Assembly: GCF_020379485.1 (NCBI RefSeq)
Contig: NC_063435.1
Coordinates: 372,001 to 436,000 of the forward strand
DNA from: Brassica napus
Taxonomy: Eukaryota; Streptophyta; Magnoliopsida; Brassicales; Brassicaceae
DNA: 64,000 nt
Direction: 5' to 3'
Positions 58,115-64,000 of the stretch are shown here, in pieces. Position 1 is the stretch's first letter; the number at the start of each line of letters is the position of its first letter. The notes under the pieces were generated by a model. The model did no database searches and was not told where the DNA came from. It saw only the letters and a list, made by a program, of their open reading frames with translations. Both the position numbers and the translations under genes were made by a program.

Positions 58115-60337
58115 CTAAGACATGGATTTAGCGTAGCTTTCTTTCACCATTGTCTTGACAAAAAGCTCTCCTGCTCTGTATGAAGATCTCACCTGCACAA
58201 GTATATAAAATTTAATCCAAATCATTCAATCAGAGAGCGTCTCAGCTATTTTGACTTTGAGATATTCAAAGTAAGAGCTTGTTCGTGTGGTTTTTTACCA
58301 GTGGTCCACTTGCTACATAGCGAAATCCGATTGATTCTCCGTATGTTTTCCAGAAATCAAACTTCTCAGGCGTCACATATTCTTTCACTGTCAAATGCAG
58401 TGGAGTTGGCTGCATTGTACAACAAAGAAAAGGTCGTCTGATGTTTCTTGGGATCTTTCTGTGTTGGAAATGTCTGAAATGCTATGTAAGACTTTTTTAC
58501 CTGTAGATACTGACCAAGTGTTAGGATGTCAACATCTATCGCTCTTAGATCAGCCATTGCTACTTTCAACTCTTCGTCTGTTTCTCCAAGACCGAGCATT
58601 ATGGAAGTCTTTGTGATCATTCCAGGCTTGCTGATTTTTGCGTGTTTCAAAACCGACATGCTCTGCTCATAACTGCATTCTCCACATTTATGGCATAACC
58701 AATTGTGCAAAGCATATATGTAACAAAAGTATGAAGAACGAGAAAACGACACTCACTCAGCCCTGGGATCCCTCACAAGTCGCTGGAGCCTTTTCACAGT
58801 CTCTATATTGTGAGCAAAGACGTCCAATCCCGAGTGAACAAGAGAGTCAACAGCCTCCAAGTCTCCACGGAAATCAGAAGTTAAGCACTCTATCATTATA
58901 TCCGCTTTAAGTCTCTACAGAAATGAGAACAAAAATTTCACTCAGAAACACTCTTGCAAGAAATGGGCAAAAACATTATTCTTAAGAGATCATGGGACAG
59001 AGCTCTCTTTTCCTATAATGCATAAAAAATTAGACTGACCTTCATAGCTTTAACAGTCTGTGCAAAATGTCCACTTCCACCATCAGGTAAATCGTCACGG
59101 TCTACGCTGGTGATAACTATGTAGTCTACACTGCAAACAAAGAAAAAGCCAAGAAAGCATATCATACTACACTGATTCCTAGAAATATATAAGGCTTCAA
59201 TAACCATAATCACTACGCAAAAAAAAAAAGACTACAACACCATTTTCTAATTTTCACCCCTCTGATAAGAACAATGTCACTTTCTTATCAAGAACAGAGG
59301 CCTTACAAGAGAAAGCTATCTTGCTCTCAGAGAGAAGCAAGCCAAGCCACAAGTGACACCAACCAACTAACTAACTCTCTCTCAATTAGAATCATCTCTA
59401 TTTATACTTTTCTTCTTTCCCTCACGTAACAGCTTTCTCATCATCAGTTTCTCACTAACAGGTCATTAGCTAATGTGATCATATCACCCTCTTCATTTAT
59501 TCTACCAAAATTAACGATAAAGCTATGTGAAGTATTGTCCATGAGACTAAGATTCTCCTCAAAACTAGGAGAAATATTATCACGTGTCAAATTTCATAAA
59601 GATCTTCCCAAAGAACACGAAAGAAGCTAAAATAAGAACGTAAGAACATTGCTAAGATTAGAAAAATCAAATAAAATACACCTACCCCCAGCTGGTAATG
59701 GCCTTGGCAGTGTTCTCCGGTTCCATTGGATCAGGAGGAGCAGGGTTTCTACTCGTTTTAACCGCACAAAACCTACAGCCACGTGTACAAGTATCACCAA
59801 GAACCATGATCGTCGCAGTTGCTATACCATCCCCACCTCCATTCCAACACTGCACATCCAAAAGCTATCTACTTTCACAATCCTAAACAATGATAAAAAA
59901 AAAACTAACTTTTTTTTTTCTTTTCAACACACCTCGCCTATATTAGGACACTGAGCTTCCTCACAAACAGTGTTGAGCTTGAGACGAGTCAACGACTCCT
60001 TCACCTCCTGAAACCTCTCCCCCTGTGGCGCCTTCTGTCTCAACCACTCAGGCTTCTTCACATTCGGATCTCTCCCCGTGAAAGGTCCCATCTTTGGCAT
60101 CCCTCCTGGGTAAGATTCGCTCTTTCTCACTCCAGACTCCATCAGATTCTTCTTCAATGACGAATCATCCTTCTCCGACGACAACGACACCGCATTGGTC
60201 CGCTTCGACGACGGCGACGATACATCCCCGGATCCGCATCGGATGCCGAAATTGAAGAAGCTGGTGGAACGAAGTTGCTTGCGGGTCGAGATCGAGACTG
60301 AGAAAGCAGGTTTCGTTATGGAGCAGTGATGAATCAT
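58115..60337 (-). CDS. LIP1P: Lipoyl synthase, chloroplastic
   Basis: Radical SAM enzyme that inserts sulfur into octanoyl groups on plastid pyruvate dehydrogenase. Seven exons, complement of 59933..60337, 59686..59849, 59040..59130, 58757..58914, 58501..58672, 58299..58409 and 58115..58192, give 392 residues. Transit peptide at the N-terminus ([20 protein letters not shown]). The auxiliary cluster motif [12 protein letters not shown] (C-x4-C-x5-C) lies at about 130. The radical SAM motif CTRGCRFC (C-x3-C-x2-C) follows. Further signatures are [35 protein letters not shown] and [10 protein letters not shown]. The C-terminal VRSSYRAGE contains the conserved RSSY. Ortholog of At5g08415; divergent from KRR1. 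Confidence 0.96.
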
Positions 60338-61306
60338 TTTTGTTTCAGAGATTGTGGGCGAAATGGAGAAGAAGGTAGAGACTCTAGTTCATCTAGCAAC
60401 TTCGAGATCTCCGCCAATAACCAGTTTCGATTCAACTACTCCGGTTTATGTTGGTTCGATTTAATTTTGTCCGGTTAAACATCAGATTAATTTATTAGAG
60501 CTGGCTAAAATACTCGAATCCGAAGAACCGAACCGAATTCGGTTCGAAAAAGTAGTACCAAGTCCGAACCAAAATTGGTTAAATATTCGAACGTGTTCGA
60601 AATATCTTAAGAATAATAACCGAATCTGACCCGAACCAAAGTATGTATCTAAAATAGATTTACATACGTCAATATATTAATTATTTTTAAATTTAATATA
60701 TATAAATATCTAAAAATAGAAAAATATATATAAATAGTCAAAAGTAAATGTTAAAATAGCTAAACAAATGCAAAAACACCAAAAATACATTGAAATGTCT
60801 ATTGATTATATATCAAAATATGCAACTCAAACCAATTTTATGTTACGTTTGGCTGTTTTGGCAGATATTATTCAAATTTATATGTAATATATTATTTATA
60901 TTTTTAGATATTAGAAAATTAAAATACATGAATTTTAAAATCTTTTAAATAATTTAGATGGGTTATTCGAACTTTAACTGAATATGAATCGAACTTGCAA
61001 ATATTTGAACTGAACCGAATTAATAAATATCCGAAAGGTACTAATTTTTTTAACTTCAAAAATCATTAATTCGAATAAACTGAACTGAACCAAATAGATA
61101 TCTGAACACCCACCCTTATTTCATCTAGCAAATCGAGATCTCTCCCAACGACCAGTTTCGATTCAACCACTCCGGTTTAGTTTGGTCCGGTTTAACATCG
61201 GATCAATTTAATTCATTTTGTCTTCCAAGGATTTAAAGAGGTGATAAACCCTAAACCTAATATAAACCAAACCTTCGCCCGCCGTCTCTAAGAGTGTTCC
61301 AATTCA
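60338..61306. promoter_or_regulatory. LIP1P/KRR1 divergent promoter with duplicated module and MITE
   Basis: A block of about 110 bp at 60388-60497 recurs at 61118-61225 in the same orientation, sharing TTCATCTAGCAA, CCAGTTTCGATTCAAC and ACTCCGGTTTA. Between them (about 60498-61112) is a MITE-like insert starting AGAGCTGGCTAAAATACTCG and ending GAACACCCACCC. TTATT occurs at both edges, and inner AACCGAACCGAATTCGGTT lies near the left end. A telo-box AAACCCTAA at 61246-61254 lies 50 bp upstream of the KRR1 ATG. Confidence 0.6.
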
Positions 61307-63530
<2,224 letters not shown>

Positions 63531-64000
63531 AGATAAATCTTAAGTTACTGAAGATTAATCTTAAAGCCTTTTTGTTTGAAAATTTTAAAATATTGATTTG
63601 TTCAAAACTATATAAACAAGTTCAATCTTAATTATTATGGAGCCACTAAATAGTTTCTCATAAATATTTAAACACCAGCAAGCTTATCATTGGTGTATAA
63701 ATTAAAATGTATATCATCTGCAAGCTTAAACAAAATCATCTAAATAATATTCTTGTGTATATTTAAGATTAGTGGAAAAGTAAAAGTTATCACTCACTTT
63801 CTCAATATTTACTTTCTTGATTTGTCCCTTTTCTCTTTTAATATTTGTATTTTCCTTATTTCATCCCTTATACAGTTTTATATAAATTTTTTAAATTGAT
63901 AACAATGGAAAAATATTTTTTCAAAAATAAATATATACAACTATTTTCCACTCTATACTGAGTGTGTTTTGCATTTCGAAATCACCTGCACATATTAAAA
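63531..64000. other. KRR1 3' flank, AT-rich
   Basis: 3' UTR of KRR1 followed by AT-rich DNA to the window edge. AAGATTAATCTTAA at about 63548 is a small palindrome. No gene. Confidence 0.35.

Overview
This window is plant nuclear DNA, and almost certainly Brassicaceae (Brassica/Raphanus-like). Its genes have GT-AG introns, plant-specific families and AT-rich intergenic DNA full of degenerate transposons. The recognisable genes follow the Arabidopsis thaliana chromosome 5 order from about At5g08040 to At5g08420. In order they are TOM5, At5g08060, SYP132, an MPB2C-like relic, SOB5, PK3 (STK16-like kinase), NHP2, MIR162A, a DR1/NF-YB relic, tRNA-Ala, a LysM protein, HEMC, succinyl-CoA ligase alpha, a PPR relic, a defensin-like peptide, an EAPP-family protein, TCP21/CHE, a DUF789 relic, AGAL2, AGAL1, a DUF3339 protein, a DUF3531 protein, LIP1P and KRR1. 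The synteny is recalled from memory of Arabidopsis gene numbering, not from a search. Several Arabidopsis genes of the interval are missing or present only as relics, which is what fractionation after the Brassica genome triplication would leave.

Layout. 1-6 kb: TOM5 (minus) and At5g08060-like (plus) share a short divergent promoter with TGGGCC boxes, followed by a probable Mutator-type element with a dense cluster of a short motif. 6.3-8.7 kb: SYP132, 13 coding exons. 9-12.4 kb: MPB2C-like relic, a small hAT MITE, a perfect 32-bp-arm hairpin, then SOB5. 15.9-17.8 kb: PK3 kinase. 18.7-20.3 kb: NHP2, whose second intron carries four tandem copies of an H/ACA snoRNA-like unit. 22 kb: the miR162a hairpin on the minus strand, with a 1.4-kb foldback Mutator-like element (9-bp target duplication) inserted about 20-30 bp upstream of the hairpin base. 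24-28 kb: dead DR1 gene, tRNA-Ala(AGC), LysM gene with a partial exon duplication. 28-30.4 kb: HEMC with a seven-copy minisatellite in intron 1. 33.2-35.1 kb: succinyl-CoA ligase alpha. 35.3-38.4 kb: PPR relic and a complete CACTA element. 38.6-43.8 kb: DEFL peptide, EAPP protein, retroposon-like block, TCP21. 44.6-51.8 kb: DUF789 relic and two tandem alpha-galactosidases separated by a complete Helitron. 53-57.5 kb: DUF3339 gene, its promoter-only duplicate, DUF3531 gene. 58.1-63.5 kb: LIP1P and KRR1, divergent around a duplicated promoter module.

Functional themes. Several genes serve organelle metabolism (TOM5, HEMC, succinyl-CoA ligase, chloroplast lipoyl synthase, DUF3531). Two serve ribosome biogenesis (NHP2 and KRR1), and both have telo-box (AAACCCTA) promoters. 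The two most interesting signals are the snoRNA-like array inside the gene for an H/ACA RNP core protein, and the transposon sitting against the hairpin of miR162, the microRNA that targets DCL1. Exon coordinates below were assembled by hand from splice consensus, reading frame and family knowledge. Every complete multi-exon model closes in frame.
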